A DNA stretch of 64,000 bases. Source: Marinimicrobium hydrolyticum. GTDB lineage: Bacteria; Pseudomonadota; Gammaproteobacteria; Pseudomonadales; Cellvibrionaceae. The notes beneath the pieces were generated by a model. That model saw nothing but the letters and a program-made list of their open reading frames with translations, was not told the DNA's origin and made no database searches. The stretch's first letter is position 1; each line of letters begins with the position of its first letter. The stretch covers positions 248,001-312,000 of the forward strand of contig NZ_JAVDDU010000001.1 in assembly GCF_030848505.1 (NCBI RefSeq), given 5' to 3'. The translations under genes were made by a program, and so were the position numbers. Below are positions 45,853-54,986 of this stretch, piece after piece.

Positions 45853-45872
45853 GGCCGCCAGTACTGGCGGCC
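45853..45872. terminator. Perfect 20-bp palindromic hairpin
   Basis: GGCCGCCAGTACTGGCGGCC is self-complementary and lies between the ends of two converging genes (stop at 45825 and at 45879). It may act on both strands. There is no U-run. Confidence 0.6.
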
Positions 45873-45878
45873 CGTGTA

Positions 45879-46400
45879 TTATCGGATTACCAGCTGTCCG
45901 CGTAATTGAAGTTCTGTGCGGTGATGGTCAATGGCCGTAAAAAGAAGGTCCAAACGCTGATCGGCACCGGCCACTTGGCTTTGCGGTACTCGCACGCCAC
46001 TTCCTGATCCCATGAGTCGCTCCAGTTCATTTGAAACGGCGTCAATAGCCTCAAGAATTTGCTGAGTGGTGGCCTCATCTCTAAAAACACGGCCCTGACC
46101 AGTGAGTCTCAGGTATTCGTCGCATTCCGCCAACCATTGTTTGCGTTGCTGTAAAAAGTTGCGGATGTTGCGCATTCCACCCTTATGGCCCGTGGGTAAA
46201 TTGTTGGCTTTATAGTTGGCAAGGCTGTCTCTGGCCCTGAGAAGGAAGTCAACACTGGTATCACGACAATAGGACGCAGTAAGGTAACTGGAGAAACGGA
46301 CTCCGTGCTCTTGCATGGCTGCTTCGCGCTTACAGGTTTCGTCACAGGCGAACGCGGGGGCGCACAGAAAGGGTACTAATAGCCATAGTATCTTTTTCAT
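45879..46400 (-). CDS. Secreted protein of unknown function
   Basis: This 173-residue protein has a signal peptide, MKKILWLLVPFLCAPAFA, with a likely cleavage after AFA. The mature protein starts CDETCKREAAMQEHG, and four cysteines (two in this stretch, one near TASYC, one in LAECDEYL) could form periplasmic disulfides. The rest is helical and charged, without a domain I recognise. No lipobox is evident. It is not in an operon with the surrounding genes. Confidence 0.75.
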   Translation of the reverse strand: MKKILWLLVPFLCAPAFACDETCKREAAMQEHGVRFSSYLTASYCRDTSVDFLLRARDSLANYKANNLPTGHKGGMRNIRNFLQQRKQWLAECDEYLRLTGQGRVFRDEATTQQILEAIDAVSNELERLMGSGSGVRVPQSQVAGADQRLDLLFTAIDHHRTELQLRGQLVIR

Positions 46401-46561
46401 AGAAATGTCAGCCGCTTTGTTTTTAGGTGGTTAACTAGCTACATCTGAATCTACATATAAATGATTTCTGTGACGTGGTCAACAAAACGGCCATGTAAGG
46501 GCTTTGATAGAAGGAAACAGTATAGAGCTGGACTTGTTATTCTATTTAGAAATTAAAGCCG

Positions 46562-46645
46562 ACCGTTTTTCAGCAGTAGAGTCGGCTGTTGGGAGGGAGT
46601 GGAACGCGGACAACCCAGCAAATCAGGAGATCTGTTGGGTTGTCC
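46562..46645 (-). terminator. Hairpins after sirB2
   Basis: A perfect 10-bp stem, GGACAACCCA/TGGGTTGTCC (46608-46617 with 46636-46645), lies just after the sirB2-like gene on the minus strand. A second stem, AGCCGAC/GTCGGCT, sits about 25-50 bp further on. The rest of the 250-bp gap to 46400 has nothing I recognise. Confidence 0.5.
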
Positions 46646-46654
46646 GGTAGAACG

Positions 46655-47041
46655 TCACCCAAAGACTATTAGAAAGCCCCAGGCGCTTTTGCTGAAGGCT
46701 GCGCTGATAATGTAAATAATCACGATGATCGCCGCGATCCAGCTCGCCATACGTACCTTGGGGTTGGAATGACGGAAGGCTACCACGCCCAGGCCGATGT
46801 ACAGCACTAGGGCGATGATCTTGGCCATCAGCCACGGATGATCCCCCGGGGTGATTCTTAGCATGCCCGCCAACATCAGGCCGGCCACCAGAAGCAGAGT
46901 GTCTATTATGTGGGGTGCGACTTTTACCCAGCCCTTTTGTAGCATGGGGGACTGGCGCATCATCCAGACGCCTCGCAGCGCAAAGCTGAATAGGGTTAGG
47001 AAGGCCAGCGTCATGTGCAAGTGCTTTAAGAATAGATACAT
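46655..47041 (-). CDS. SirB2-family membrane protein
   Basis: This 128-residue inner-membrane protein of the SirB/SirB2 family has four hydrophobic helices (LHMTLAFLTLFSFAL, ILDTLLLVAGLMLA-like, LMAKIIALVLYIGLGVVAF, SWIAAIIVIIYIISAAF). The function of the family is unknown. ATG 47041 (MYLFLKHLHM) is chosen; the longer frame from 47188 runs back through nth. It is 8 bp after nth and likely co-transcribed. Confidence 0.85.
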   Translation of the reverse strand: MYLFLKHLHMTLAFLTLFSFALRGVWMMRQSPMLQKGWVKVAPHIIDTLLLVAGLMLAGMLRITPGDHPWLMAKIIALVLYIGLGVVAFRHSNPKVRMASWIAAIIVIIYIISAAFSKSAWGFLIVFG

Positions 47042-47049
47042 GTATAACC

Positions 47050-47736
47050 TCAGGGTTTGCGAACCAGTTTTGGGTTCTTGCGCGCCGGGTAACAACCCCG
47101 GCAAATATCGCATCGGGTACCATTGCAGCCGCGGGCTGAGCAGTGCTCCCGACCGTAGTAAATGATTTGCAGGTGCAGACTGTTCCAATGCTCTTTGGGA
47201 AACAGCCGTTTTAAGTCTTTTTCAGTTTGTACCACGTTCTTGCCGCTGGTCAGACCCCAGCGCTGGGCCAGCCGGTGAATATGTGTATCCACCGGAAAGG
47301 CGGGTTCGCCAAACGCCTGGCTCATGACCACGCTGGCGGTTTTGTGTCCCACGCCGGGCAAGCGTTCCAGTGCTGCGAAATCCGCTGGTACTTGGCCCCG
47401 ATGTTCTTCCACCAAAATCTTTGACAGCCCGGATATGGCTTTGGCCTTCTGCGGTGAGAGCCCACAAGGCCGAATCACAGCCTGAATCTCACTCACCGGT
47501 ACGTTCATCATGTCCTGGGGGTTGTCGGCCAACTGCCACAGTTGCGGCGTGACTTGGTTGACCCGCTCATCGGTGCACTGGGCTGACAGTAGCACAGCCA
47601 CGAGCAGCGTGTAAGAGTCCTTGTGGTGCAGTGGAATCGGAGGATCCGGATAGAGCTCCTGCAATCGGCGCAGTACAAACTGTACCCGCTCCGCTTTGTT
47701 CAGATTCTTGGGTGGTTGCGGCTCCAGAGTCGTCAT
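47050..47736 (-). CDS. nth: Endonuclease III-like DNA glycosylase/AP lyase
   Basis: This 228-residue base-excision enzyme removes oxidised pyrimidines. It has the helix-hairpin-helix LERLPGVGHKTASVVMSQAF with the catalytic lysine and VDTHIHRLAQRWGL with the catalytic aspartate. The C-terminal cysteine region reads EHCSARGCNGTRCDICRGCYP. Its Cys spacing differs from the C-x6-C-x2-C-x5-C of E. coli Nth, so the Fe-S site may be of another subtype. The 5' end overlaps the dapC stop (ATGA). Confidence 0.93.
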   Translation of the reverse strand: MTTLEPQPPKNLNKAERVQFVLRRLQELYPDPPIPLHHKDSYTLLVAVLLSAQCTDERVNQVTPQLWQLADNPQDMMNVPVSEIQAVIRPCGLSPQKAKAISGLSKILVEEHRGQVPADFAALERLPGVGHKTASVVMSQAFGEPAFPVDTHIHRLAQRWGLTSGKNVVQTEKDLKRLFPKEHWNSLHLQIIYYGREHCSARGCNGTRCDICRGCYPARKNPKLVRKP

Positions 47737-48932
47737 AGGCTTTCCACAAAGCGACGAATCCGCTGCGCCGCGTCAATACACTCGGCCAGCGGTGCGACCA
47801 GGGCCATGCGCACCCGATCCACGCCAGGGTCCACCCCCTCCACAACACGCGTTAGATAACTACCCGGTAGTACGGTAACGTTTTGGCGGGCGTACAACGC
47901 CTGGGCAAAGGATTCCCCGTCAATGGGGGTCTGTGGCCATAAATAGAAACCCGCTTTGGGCTGCGTAACGGGCAGGACGTCCCGCAGAATTTCCAGCACG
48001 GCGGAGAATTTCTCTCGGTAGTGCTCCCGGTTGATGCGCACGTGGGTTTCGTCCTGCCAGGCCGCAATGCTGGCCAGCTGCGTGGGTACCGGCAGGGCGC
48101 AACCGTGGTAAGTGCGGTATTTCAGAAAATCACGGATCAGCTCCGCATCGCCCGCCACAAACCCCGAGCGTAAGCCGGGCAGATTGGAGCGCTTGGAAAG
48201 GCTGTGAAACACCAGGCAGCGGGAAAAGTCTGGTCGGCCCAATTGGTGGCAAGCCTGCAGCAGCCCCATGGGGGGCTCCTGCTCGTTTTGGTACAGCTCC
48301 GAATAGCACTCGTCGGAGGCAATCACAAAATTGTGTCTGTCGGCCAGCTCCAGCAGTTCACGCCAGTGCTCGAGCTTCAGGACCGCGCCCGTGGGATTTC
48401 CCGGAGAGCAGATATACAGCAGTTGGCAGTCGCGCCAAACGCTGGGGTCTTGAGCCGCGAAGTCAGGGATATAGTTTTGTTCTGCGGTGCAGTTTAAAAA
48501 AGTGGGTTGAGCCCCGGCCAAAAGAGCCGCGCCTTCGTAAATTTGATAGAAGGGATTGGGGCAGACCACCCGAGGGTTGGACTGATGACGGTCAACCACG
48601 GCCTGAGCGATGGCGAACAGTGCCTCGCGCGTGCCGTTGACAGGCAGCAGATGACACTCCGGGTCCAGGCTTCCGGCCGGCAATTGAAAACGCGCTTCGG
48701 CCCAAGTGGCGATAGCCTGGCGCAGCTCCACTAGGCCTTTAGTGGCCGGATAGCTGGCCAGGCGATCCAGGTTGTTCGCCAGGGCTTGGAGCACTAGAGC
48801 AGGCGGCGAATGCTTGGGTTCGCCGATGGACAGGGCAATGTGCTCCAGCTCAGCTGGAGGTACAAGGCCGGCCTTCAGTGCGGACAGTTTTTCAAAGGGG
48901 TAGGGCTGAAGCTTGTTCAGGTCGCTATTCAT
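47733..48932 (-). CDS. dapC: Succinyldiaminopimelate transaminase
   Basis: This 399-residue PLP-dependent class I/II aminotransferase supplies the lysine/diaminopimelate pathway. It has the substrate-side LNPVNGTREALFAIAQAV-like block (LLPVNGTREALFAIAQ), NPFYQIYEGAALLAG, ICSPGNPTGAVL, SDECYSELY, and the PLP lysine in FHSLSKRSNLPGLRSGF. The closest use is DapC of pseudomonads, where it lies next to glnD and map as here. ATG 48932 is 27 bp after the glnD stop. Confidence 0.93.
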   Translation of the reverse strand: MNSDLNKLQPYPFEKLSALKAGLVPPAELEHIALSIGEPKHSPPALVLQALANNLDRLASYPATKGLVELRQAIATWAEARFQLPAGSLDPECHLLPVNGTREALFAIAQAVVDRHQSNPRVVCPNPFYQIYEGAALLAGAQPTFLNCTAEQNYIPDFAAQDPSVWRDCQLLYICSPGNPTGAVLKLEHWRELLELADRHNFVIASDECYSELYQNEQEPPMGLLQACHQLGRPDFSRCLVFHSLSKRSNLPGLRSGFVAGDAELIRDFLKYRTYHGCALPVPTQLASIAAWQDETHVRINREHYREKFSAVLEILRDVLPVTQPKAGFYLWPQTPIDGESFAQALYARQNVTVLPGSYLTRVVEGVDPGVDRVRMALVAPLAECIDAAQRIRRFVESL

Positions 48933-48958
48933 GACGTCGGGTGACTCGGGTGTGCTGA

Positions 48959-51667
48959 TTATCGAAGGGTCGCTGATTTAAGTTCGGTGGCTCGTTTATC
49001 CAATTGCCGGCAAATTTCCGTTTGCAGAGATTGGCATACGGCCGGGTCGCTCAAGGGCTCCCCGTCGCTATCGGTGATAAAGAAGATGTCCTCTACTCGT
49101 TCACCCAAGGTGGCAATCTTGGCGTTCTGAAGCAAGATGTCGAACTGCAAAAAAATCCGGCCGATACACGCGAGCAGCCCCGGGCGATCCGGGCTGATGA
49201 CTTCCAGAACTGTGTGCCCACTGATCATGTCATTGCTGATACTGGTACGTGTGGGCATCGTAAAGTGCTTCATACGCCGAGGGGTACGGCGGGTAATGAC
49301 TTCGGAGTAGTCATCAACCAAGCGCAACTCCTCCTCCAGGGCACGCTGAATTTTTCGCAGTGCGGGAGGATCATCACCCAAAGGTTCGCCATCCTGATTC
49401 AGAACGAAGAACGTATCCAGTGTGTAGCCAGAGTTGGAGTTGTATATGCGTGCGTCCTGAATATTCAGGTTCAGTTGGTCCAGAGCAGTGGCCACTGCCG
49501 CGAAGACGTTTTTGCGGCCTTTGCTGCGCACGAATATTTGCGTAGCCCCCTCAAGTTCACGACTGGTGCTTTCTTTTATCAGGATTAGTGGCCCTTCGTC
49601 GCTGTGCTGAGCCATGGCTTCGGTGTGCCAGGCAATATCTTGGGCTGTCTCGCGCAGGAAGTACTCTTCTCCCATATCGCTCCAGAGCTTCCAGGAGATA
49701 TCTGAAGCTACTTGTTTGCGTGCAAGCTTGCGCAGAGCGGATTGCTGGGTTTCCTCAATCAGATCCTGCTTGTCAATATTGTTCTCCAATCCGCGGCGCA
49801 GTGCGCGTTTGGTTTCCAGATACAGCTGCCGCATAAGGCTTGCGCGCCAGGTATTCCACAACTCTTTGTTGGTGCCATTAATGTCAGCGACGGTCAGGGC
49901 ATAAAGGTAATCCAGGCGAGTTTGGTCACCTATTAACAGCGCAAAGTTGTGGATCACATCCGGGTCAGAAATATCCTGCTTTTGAGATACGGCTGACATC
50001 AATAAATGCTGCTCAACCAGCCAGCACACCAGCCGCGTTTCCCGGCGTGAAATCTGGTGGCGCTCGCAGAATTCCATGGCATCTACGGCACCCAGTGTGG
50101 AGTGGTCGCCGCCCCGACCTTTGGCAATGTCGTGATAGAGCCCGGCGATATACAGCAGCTCTTGCTTAGGCAGGCGCTTCATAATATGGGCGGCGATGGG
50201 AAAATCTTCTTTCGCCGAGGGCAACAGAAAATTGCACAGATTTTCCACCACCTTCAAAGTGTGTGCGTCCACGGTATAGATGTGAAACAAGTCGTGCTGC
50301 ATTTGCCCGGTAACGCGACCGAACTCCGGAAGGTACAGGCCGAGGATCCCGTAGCGGGACATGCGCTTAAGCTGTTCCACCAGGCCGGCCGGATGCCCCA
50401 GCAACTCAATGAACAGGCGCGTGTTTTCAGGGTTATTGCGGTAGTCTTCGTCGATAAGGTGGCGGTTCTCCCGCATCAGGCGAATGGTGGACGCGCGCAC
50501 CCCTTCAATATCGGGGTGCTGTGCCATCAGCACAAAAATTTCCAGCAAAGCTGAAGGGGTTTCCTCAAACACATAGATGTGTGCGGCTTCAATGTAGCGA
50601 TCGCGCAGTTGAAAGCGCTCATTGATTGAGGTCACGCTTTTGTTGATGCCTTTCTGCAAAATGACTTCGTGTAAAAACTGCAGCAGCACGTCGTTCAGCT
50701 CGCGCAGTGCCATCACCAAACGGTAATAGCGGTGCATAAACTGCTCTACAGCCAGGCTCTCGCTGTTGTCGCGGTAGCCGAACAGCTTCGCCAGTTCGCG
50801 CTGATGGTCAAACAGTAGTCGCTCCTCCGCGCGCCCGGCGATCATGTGTAATCCGTAGCGAACACGCCACAGAAATTCCTCACCGCTTTGCAAAAGGGAG
50901 AACTCGGCGTCGGTGAAAAAGCCTTTACCGTCCAGTTCTCTGAGGGTTCGTACCTGGAAGTAGCGCTTGGCGACCCAACCAATCATTTGTATGTCCCGCA
51001 GGCCGCCCGGGGCGTTCTTGATGTTGGGCTCGAGGTTGTATTCGGTGTCGTTGTATTTCTGATGCCGCTGGATTTGTTCGTTCCACTTAGCCAGAAAGAA
51101 CTGGTCGGCGGGCCACAGCTTATCGGCATTGGTCTCTTCGAGCAGGGCGTGTCGAAGTGACTCATCCCCAGCCAGCGTGCGTGACTCCATCAAGTTGGTG
51201 GCAACGGTGATGTCATCCTTGGCAATATCAACGCATTCACTCAAGGTGCGGACGCTGTGGCCAATCTCCAGGCCGATGTCCCACAACAAGGTCAACAGTT
51301 GTTCGATGTTGTCTTGAGTTTGTTTGAGTGTGTCGCGGCTGGTGGTGAGGAGCAGCAAATCGATATCTGAGTGCGGGTGCAGTTCGCATCGACCGTAGCC
51401 CCCAACAGCTTCCAAACTAATGCCTCTGGGCCAGCTGTATTGATGCCAAGCGTAGTGAAGAATGCAGTCGATAAAGAGTGCGCGCTCATGGATCAGGGTT
51501 CTAATGTCCTCGCCCTCGCGAAAGCGAGCGTCAAATTGGGCTCCCGCGGCAATGATGGCGTCCTTGAAAACCGTGACCAGAGGTTTCTCCTCCAGGGCAC
51601 GGCGAAAGCGCGCTTGATCGAAAAAAAACAGCGGCCGTTCGAAATAAGGCAAGGACAAGTTGGGCAT
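48959..51667 (-). CDS. glnD: Bifunctional uridylyltransferase/uridylyl-removing enzyme GlnD
   Basis: This 902-residue regulator adds or removes UMP on the PII proteins according to glutamine. The nucleotidyltransferase site is VGGYGRCELHPHSDIDLLLL near residue 90. The HD hydrolase site is LYHDIAKGRGGDHS near 505. Two C-terminal ACT domains, IFVRSKGRKNVFAAVATAL... and LEVISPDRPGLLACIGRIF..., sense glutamine. The order is complete. It lies 3 bp after map. Confidence 0.96.
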   Translation of the reverse strand: MPNLSLPYFERPLFFFDQARFRRALEEKPLVTVFKDAIIAAGAQFDARFREGEDIRTLIHERALFIDCILHYAWHQYSWPRGISLEAVGGYGRCELHPHSDIDLLLLTTSRDTLKQTQDNIEQLLTLLWDIGLEIGHSVRTLSECVDIAKDDITVATNLMESRTLAGDESLRHALLEETNADKLWPADQFFLAKWNEQIQRHQKYNDTEYNLEPNIKNAPGGLRDIQMIGWVAKRYFQVRTLRELDGKGFFTDAEFSLLQSGEEFLWRVRYGLHMIAGRAEERLLFDHQRELAKLFGYRDNSESLAVEQFMHRYYRLVMALRELNDVLLQFLHEVILQKGINKSVTSINERFQLRDRYIEAAHIYVFEETPSALLEIFVLMAQHPDIEGVRASTIRLMRENRHLIDEDYRNNPENTRLFIELLGHPAGLVEQLKRMSRYGILGLYLPEFGRVTGQMQHDLFHIYTVDAHTLKVVENLCNFLLPSAKEDFPIAAHIMKRLPKQELLYIAGLYHDIAKGRGGDHSTLGAVDAMEFCERHQISRRETRLVCWLVEQHLLMSAVSQKQDISDPDVIHNFALLIGDQTRLDYLYALTVADINGTNKELWNTWRASLMRQLYLETKRALRRGLENNIDKQDLIEETQQSALRKLARKQVASDISWKLWSDMGEEYFLRETAQDIAWHTEAMAQHSDEGPLILIKESTSRELEGATQIFVRSKGRKNVFAAVATALDQLNLNIQDARIYNSNSGYTLDTFFVLNQDGEPLGDDPPALRKIQRALEEELRLVDDYSEVITRRTPRRMKHFTMPTRTSISNDMISGHTVLEVISPDRPGLLACIGRIFLQFDILLQNAKIATLGERVEDIFFITDSDGEPLSDPAVCQSLQTEICRQLDKRATELKSATLR

Positions 51668-51670
51668 GGT

Positions 51671-52441
51671 CTAAAAGGGTTCCTCGGTACGGGCTGTCAA
51701 TACTTCGACGCCATCAGCGGTGACGGCCAGCGTATGTTCCCACTGGGCAGACAGACGACCGTCTTTGGTTTCCACGGTCCAGTTGTCTTTCTTGGTTTTG
51801 GTATGGGGTTTGCCGGCATTAATCATAGGCTCGATAGTAAAGGTCATGCCCTCCTGAAGTTCCAGCCCAGTACCGGGGCGCCCATAATGCAGCACCTGCG
51901 GATCTTCATGAAAAACAGTGCCGATCCCGTGACCGCAGTATTCGCGCACCACCGAATAGTGATTGCTCTCCGCATGCTGCTGAATCACGTGTCCGATGTC
52001 GCCGAGGCGACAGCCGGGCTTGACCAGTTCGATGCCCTTGTAGAGACATTCCTGGGTGACTTTGACCAGCCGCTCAGCGTGGGGCAGGGGGGTGCCGACA
52101 AAATACATTTTGCTGGTGTCGCCGTGATAACCATCGACGATCACGGTGACATCAATATTGATGATGTCACCGTTCTTTAAGGTTTTCTTTTCCGAAGGGA
52201 TGCCGTGGCACACCACCTGATTAATCGAGGTGCAGATGGACTTGGGAAAGCCACGGTAATTCAGGCAGGCCGGAATCGCCTTTTGTACGTCCACGATATA
52301 GTCGTGGCATATCCGGTCCAATTCGGCCGTAGTGACGCCCGGCTGCACGTGGGGCCCAATCATTTCCAGGACTTCGGCGGCGCGGCGCCCGGCGATGCGC
52401 ATTTTCTCGATGGCTTCGGGTGACTTGATGGACACAGACAT
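51671..52441 (-). CDS. map: Methionine aminopeptidase type I
   Basis: This 256-residue metalloenzyme removes initiator methionine. It has GFPKSICTSINQVVCHGIPSEK, the metal-site aspartates in IINIDVTVIVDGYHGDTSKMYFVG, YCGHGIGTVFHEDPQVLHYG with the catalytic histidine, and the glutamates in FTIEPMIN and LSAQWEHTLAVT. Length and motifs match E. coli Map. It usually lies divergent from rpsB; here uxuA lies between them. Confidence 0.97.
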   Translation of the reverse strand: MSVSIKSPEAIEKMRIAGRRAAEVLEMIGPHVQPGVTTAELDRICHDYIVDVQKAIPACLNYRGFPKSICTSINQVVCHGIPSEKKTLKNGDIINIDVTVIVDGYHGDTSKMYFVGTPLPHAERLVKVTQECLYKGIELVKPGCRLGDIGHVIQQHAESNHYSVVREYCGHGIGTVFHEDPQVLHYGRPGTGLELQEGMTFTIEPMINAGKPHTKTKKDNWTVETKDGRLSAQWEHTLAVTADGVEVLTARTEEPF

Positions 52442-52536
52442 GCGGTAACTCGTTAGCTGGTGGTATGGAAGGTGCTTATTCTAAACGATACGACCACACA
52501 TCTACAGCCCGCATCCTCCGGCACTTGTGGGCGCGG

Positions 52537-53721
52537 TTAGCTCGGCCGCAGGCAGGAGAGGGTATGGATGACGCCGCGCAGCTCCGCCAGCCCTTTCATG
52601 CGTCCAGCGTAGGAGTAGCCAGGGTTGATGCCGGAGCGGCCGACTTCATCGCCCATTAAATGACCGTGGTCCGGGCGCATGGCAATGGCGGGTAGCTTGC
52701 TACCTTCCCGCCGTCGGCGCGTCTCTTCATCCAGCAGGGCACTCACTAAGCCCACGATGTCATTGTCGCCATCCAGGTGCTCGGACTCGTAAAAGGAGCC
52801 GTCCGGTTCGCGCTTGATATTACGTAAATGGACGAAGTAGATGCGGGGGCCGAACTCTCGCGCCATTTGTACCAGATCGTTATCGCCCCTGGCTCCGTAG
52901 GAGCCGGCGCACAGTGTGAGGCCATTGGCGTCGCTGGGTACGGCTTCCAGCAGCGCTCGCGCATCGTTGGCGGTGGAAACGACCCTCGGCAGACCAAAAA
53001 GGGAGAAAGGCGGATCATCCGGATGGATGCACAGGCGTGCGCCGACTTCTTCGGCAACCGGAATGACCTCTTCCAAAAAAGCGAACAGGTTGGCGCGCAT
53101 GCCCTCGTCGCCCAGAGCAATAAATTGGGCGATAGCGGCTCGAATGCCTTCGCGATCGTAGGAGCCTTCACCGCCAGGTAGGCCGGCGATGATATTCTTT
53201 TCCAATTGAACTTCGGCTTCCGGTGAGAGGGCTCGGTACCGTGCGGCGGCGTTGGCCTGCACCTCGGGGCTGTAATCTCCTGCAGCTCCGGGTCGGGCCA
53301 AAATATGGATGTCGTAGGCGGCGAAATCGGCCATCTCAAAGCGCAGGGCCCGGCTCTGGTTGGGCAGCACATAGTCCAGGTTGGTTCGGGTCCAGTCCAC
53401 TACGGGCATAAAGTTGTAGCAGATATCAAAAACCCCCGCCTGCGCCAAATTGCGGATGGACGCCCGATAATTGTCCAAATGGCGTCGGTAATCGCCACTG
53501 CGGGTTTTGATGTCATTGTGCAGTGGAACACTCTCAACCACGGCCCATTCCAAGCCGGCCGCTTCAATCAGGGCCTTGCGTTGCAGGATGTCGTCCAGTG
53601 GCCAGGCCTCACCTGTGGGGATCTCATGCAGGGAGGTAACCACGCCCGTGGCTCCCGCCTGGGCGATTTGTTGTAGGGAGACGGTATCTCGGGGGCCGAA
53701 CCAGCGCCAGGTTTCTTTCAT
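52537..53721 (-). CDS. uxuA: Mannonate dehydratase
   Basis: This 394-residue enzyme converts D-mannonate to 2-keto-3-deoxygluconate in the glucuronate pathway. It opens MKETWRWFGPRDTVSLQQIAQAGATGVVTSLHEIP, contains CYNFMPVVDWTRTNLDY, LCIHPDDPPFSLFGLPRVVSTANDA (metal ligand region), HLRNIKREPDGSFYESEHLDGD and AIAMRPDHGHLMGDE. No other uronate gene is adjacent. The gene interrupts the usual map-rpsB pairing. It points to a uronic-acid-using lifestyle (inference). Confidence 0.96.
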   Translation of the reverse strand: MKETWRWFGPRDTVSLQQIAQAGATGVVTSLHEIPTGEAWPLDDILQRKALIEAAGLEWAVVESVPLHNDIKTRSGDYRRHLDNYRASIRNLAQAGVFDICYNFMPVVDWTRTNLDYVLPNQSRALRFEMADFAAYDIHILARPGAAGDYSPEVQANAAARYRALSPEAEVQLEKNIIAGLPGGEGSYDREGIRAAIAQFIALGDEGMRANLFAFLEEVIPVAEEVGARLCIHPDDPPFSLFGLPRVVSTANDARALLEAVPSDANGLTLCAGSYGARGDNDLVQMAREFGPRIYFVHLRNIKREPDGSFYESEHLDGDNDIVGLVSALLDEETRRRREGSKLPAIAMRPDHGHLMGDEVGRSGINPGYSYAGRMKGLAELRGVIHTLSCLRPS

Positions 53722-54104
53722 AATGAGTGTCGAACCGATCAGGTGGGCTTGAGTCTATAGAGGAGGTATTAGATCACCACCAGGTGTGCTCTGGCAATCT
53801 GGCACTAGAAAGGGCCCCAAAGACCCAGTACCGGTGGGCGCTGGGGGGCGTCATGCCGCTTTATTGGTCTGAGCAAGAAGCCACGGATCGCTTTTCCTGG
53901 GTATTGATATATGGTATAAAGCGCGCCTCTGCGACTCGTCTCAGAGCATTTGGCAGGGGTGTTCCCGGTGTCAAAAGGGGCAAAATTGCTCCGCAAACTT
54001 AACTTAACGTCACACATATACCGACACGTCCACCTGGGTGCCTGCTTCAATTTAGTGGGTTGGTCGACGGGGTGTATGGAGGCCTAACCCGAAAGGAAAA
54101 CAAA
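53722..54104. promoter_or_regulatory. uxuA/rpsB intergenic region with rpsB promoter and leader
   Basis: TATAAA at 53915-53920 is followed by a GC-rich discriminator, GCGCGCCTC, as in growth-rate-controlled ribosomal promoters; no strong -35 is visible. A leader of about 175 nt would precede rpsB, and may contain autoregulatory structure. Nothing else of note is visible on the uxuA side. Confidence 0.5.
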
Positions 54105-54863
54105 ATGCCTACAGTAAGCATGCGCGAAATGCTGCAAGCTGGTGTCCACTTTGGTCACCAAACCCGCTATTGGAACCCGAAGATGGATCGTTTTATCTTC
54201 GGCGCCCGCAACAAAATTCATATCGTCAATCTGGAGCAGACCGTTCCTGCGTTTAACGACGCCCTGGAGCTGGTTAAGCAGATGGCGTCCCAGAAAAAGA
54301 AAATCCTGTTTGTCGGCACCAAGCGCGCCGCTCAAAAGACCATCAAAGAGCAGGCCGAGCGTGTAGGTATGCCCTTTGTCAGTCACCGCTGGTTGGGCGG
54401 CATGCTCACCAACTACAAAACTATCCGTGCCTCCATTCGTCGCTATCGCGAGCTGGAAGCCCAGAGTCAGGACGGTACTTTCGATAAGCTGACCAAGAAA
54501 GAAGCGCTGATGCGTACCCGCGACCTGGAAAAATTAGAGCGCTCCATTGGCGGTATCAAAGACATGAACGGCCTGCCTGACGCGCTGTTTGTGGTGGACG
54601 TGGATCATGAGCGTATCGCTGTTCAGGAAGCCAACAAACTGGGTATCCCCATTATTGGTATCGTGGACACCAACAGCAACCCCGACGGCATTGACTATGT
54701 GATTCCCGGCAACGATGACGCCATCCGCGCCGTTAAGCTGTACGTCACCGCTGTGGCTGATGCCTGCCTGGAAGGAGCTCAAGCGGCTCAGTCCGTCCCT
54801 AATAAGGATGAGTACGTGCCCGCTGAGAACGACGCTGAAGCAGCTTCACCCGCTCAGGAGTAA
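54105..54863 (+). CDS. rpsB: 30S ribosomal protein S2
   Basis: This ~252-residue protein opens [46 protein letters not shown]. It then has [45 protein letters not shown] and [51 protein letters not shown] 54105 follows GAAAGGAAAA. It starts the rpsB-to-bamA block and is followed by a terminator-like hairpin before tsf. Confidence 0.98.
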   Translation: MPTVSMREMLQAGVHFGHQTRYWNPKMDRFIFGARNKIHIVNLEQTVPAFNDALELVKQMASQKKKILFVGTKRAAQKTIKEQAERVGMPFVSHRWLGGMLTNYKTIRASIRRYRELEAQSQDGTFDKLTKKEALMRTRDLEKLERSIGGIKDMNGLPDALFVVDVDHERIAVQEANKLGIPIIGIVDTNSNPDGIDYVIPGNDDAIRAVKLYVTAVADACLEGAQAAQSVPNKDEYVPAENDAEAASPAQE

Positions 54864-54913
54864 TTCTGCGGCAGGGTGAGTGTTTTTGGTGCCCAGCACA
54901 GGCCCAGCAATAG

Positions 54914-54950
54914 AAAGGGGCAGGCCACGCGGCTTTGGCCCCTTTTTTTT
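54914..54950 (+). terminator. Terminator/attenuator between rpsB and tsf
   Basis: AAAGGGGC (54914-54921) pairs with GCCCCTTT (54938-54945), and the sequence continues with T residues to 54950. This is a canonical rho-independent shape about 50 bp after rpsB. It probably lowers tsf relative to rpsB. Confidence 0.8.
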
Positions 54951-54986
54951 CAAATTCAGACTGACAAAATTCGAGAGGATAGATTC

